From positions 1 through 52,735 of the forward strand of contig JAEZKB010000191.1 of the NCBI GenBank assembly GCA_023415605.1: a stretch of DNA of 52,735 bases, in the 5' to 3' direction. The notes below the pieces were generated by a model. The model was not told where the DNA came from. It saw only the letters and a list, made by a program, of their open reading frames with translations, and ran no database searches. Both the position numbers and the translations under genes were made by a program. Shown one piece after another: positions 52,648 to 52,735 of this stretch. Each line of letters starts with the position of its first letter. Within the stretch, counting starts at the first letter, position 1. This stretch comes from Pseudomonadota bacterium. Its GTDB lineage: Bacteria; Pseudomonadota; Alphaproteobacteria; Rhizobiales; Devosiaceae.

Positions 52648-52672
52648 AACGCGAGAGCGTCACGAAAGTTCC
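52648..52672 (-). promoter_or_regulatory. EcfG-type promoter for the DUF883 - holin-X operon
   Basis: Minus-strand GGAAC (52668-52672), a 16-base spacer and CGTT (52648-52651), an exact match, giving a leader of about 22 bases before the TTG start. Confidence 0.8.
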
Positions 52673-52735
52673 GCAAACCTGCGGATTTCCCGGTGATGCG
52701 TGAGGAAGACACCTGGAAAACGATCGGTCCGGTTC

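Overview
The window is high-G+C chromosomal DNA from an alphaproteobacterium, most likely of the order Hyphomicrobiales (Devosia or a close relative; this is inference). The evidence is a complete PhyR-NepR-EcfG general stress response (GSR) locus with HWE/HisKA_2 kinases, which is confined to Alphaproteobacteria, together with a large repertoire of ABC sugar transporters and Gfo/Idh/MocA oxidoreductases. Genes are densely packed. No gene-free stretch exceeds about 260 bases, and I see no rRNA, tRNA, CRISPR array, phage or intact insertion sequence.

Layout. 0-6.4 kb: housekeeping and small metabolic genes (nudC, a YiiD_C-type thioesterase, a DsbA-like protein, a ManD/RspA enolase-superfamily sugar acid dehydratase, DUF2200) and a divergent SDR / AraC regulator pair. 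6.5-11.3 kb: putA, an orphan amino-acid binding protein and a frameshifted DoxX gene. 11.4-22 kb: a carbohydrate island. A CUT1 ABC operon with two built-in Gfo/Idh oxidoreductases runs leftward, followed by a TetR regulator and then a rightward Gfo/Idh - DUF993 aldolase-like - TIM-barrel isomerase operon. The same 17-base operator-like motif stands in front of both operons, so they are probably one regulon for an unidentified, oxidatively processed sugar. 22-35 kb: SDR, lytic transglycosylase, a ridA gene broken by a stop codon, argG, denD, xthA, a Gfo/Idh - GH2 glycosidase pair, a formamidase-family gene and several small proteins.

34.5-38.8 kb: an IclR-controlled sugar acid cluster (RraA-like aldolase, iron alcohol dehydrogenase, mannonate dehydratase UxuA) with a perfect palindrome in the divergent promoter. 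38.8-44.1 kb: a leftward basic-amino-acid ABC transporter operon of the arginine/ornithine (Aot) type, including an AotO-like M14 deacylase and, unusually, prmB. 44.2-52.7 kb: the GSR region. It holds phyR divergent from nepR-ecfG, three HWE/HisKA_2 histidine kinases, and small membrane or soluble stress proteins (DUF1328, a 77-residue protein, DUF883, a holin-X-like protein) and a lipid kinase. Sequences matching the EcfG promoter (GGAAC, 16-17 bases, CGTT or a one-base variant) precede seven transcription units here, so most of the last 8 kb reads as a self-contained stress regulon.
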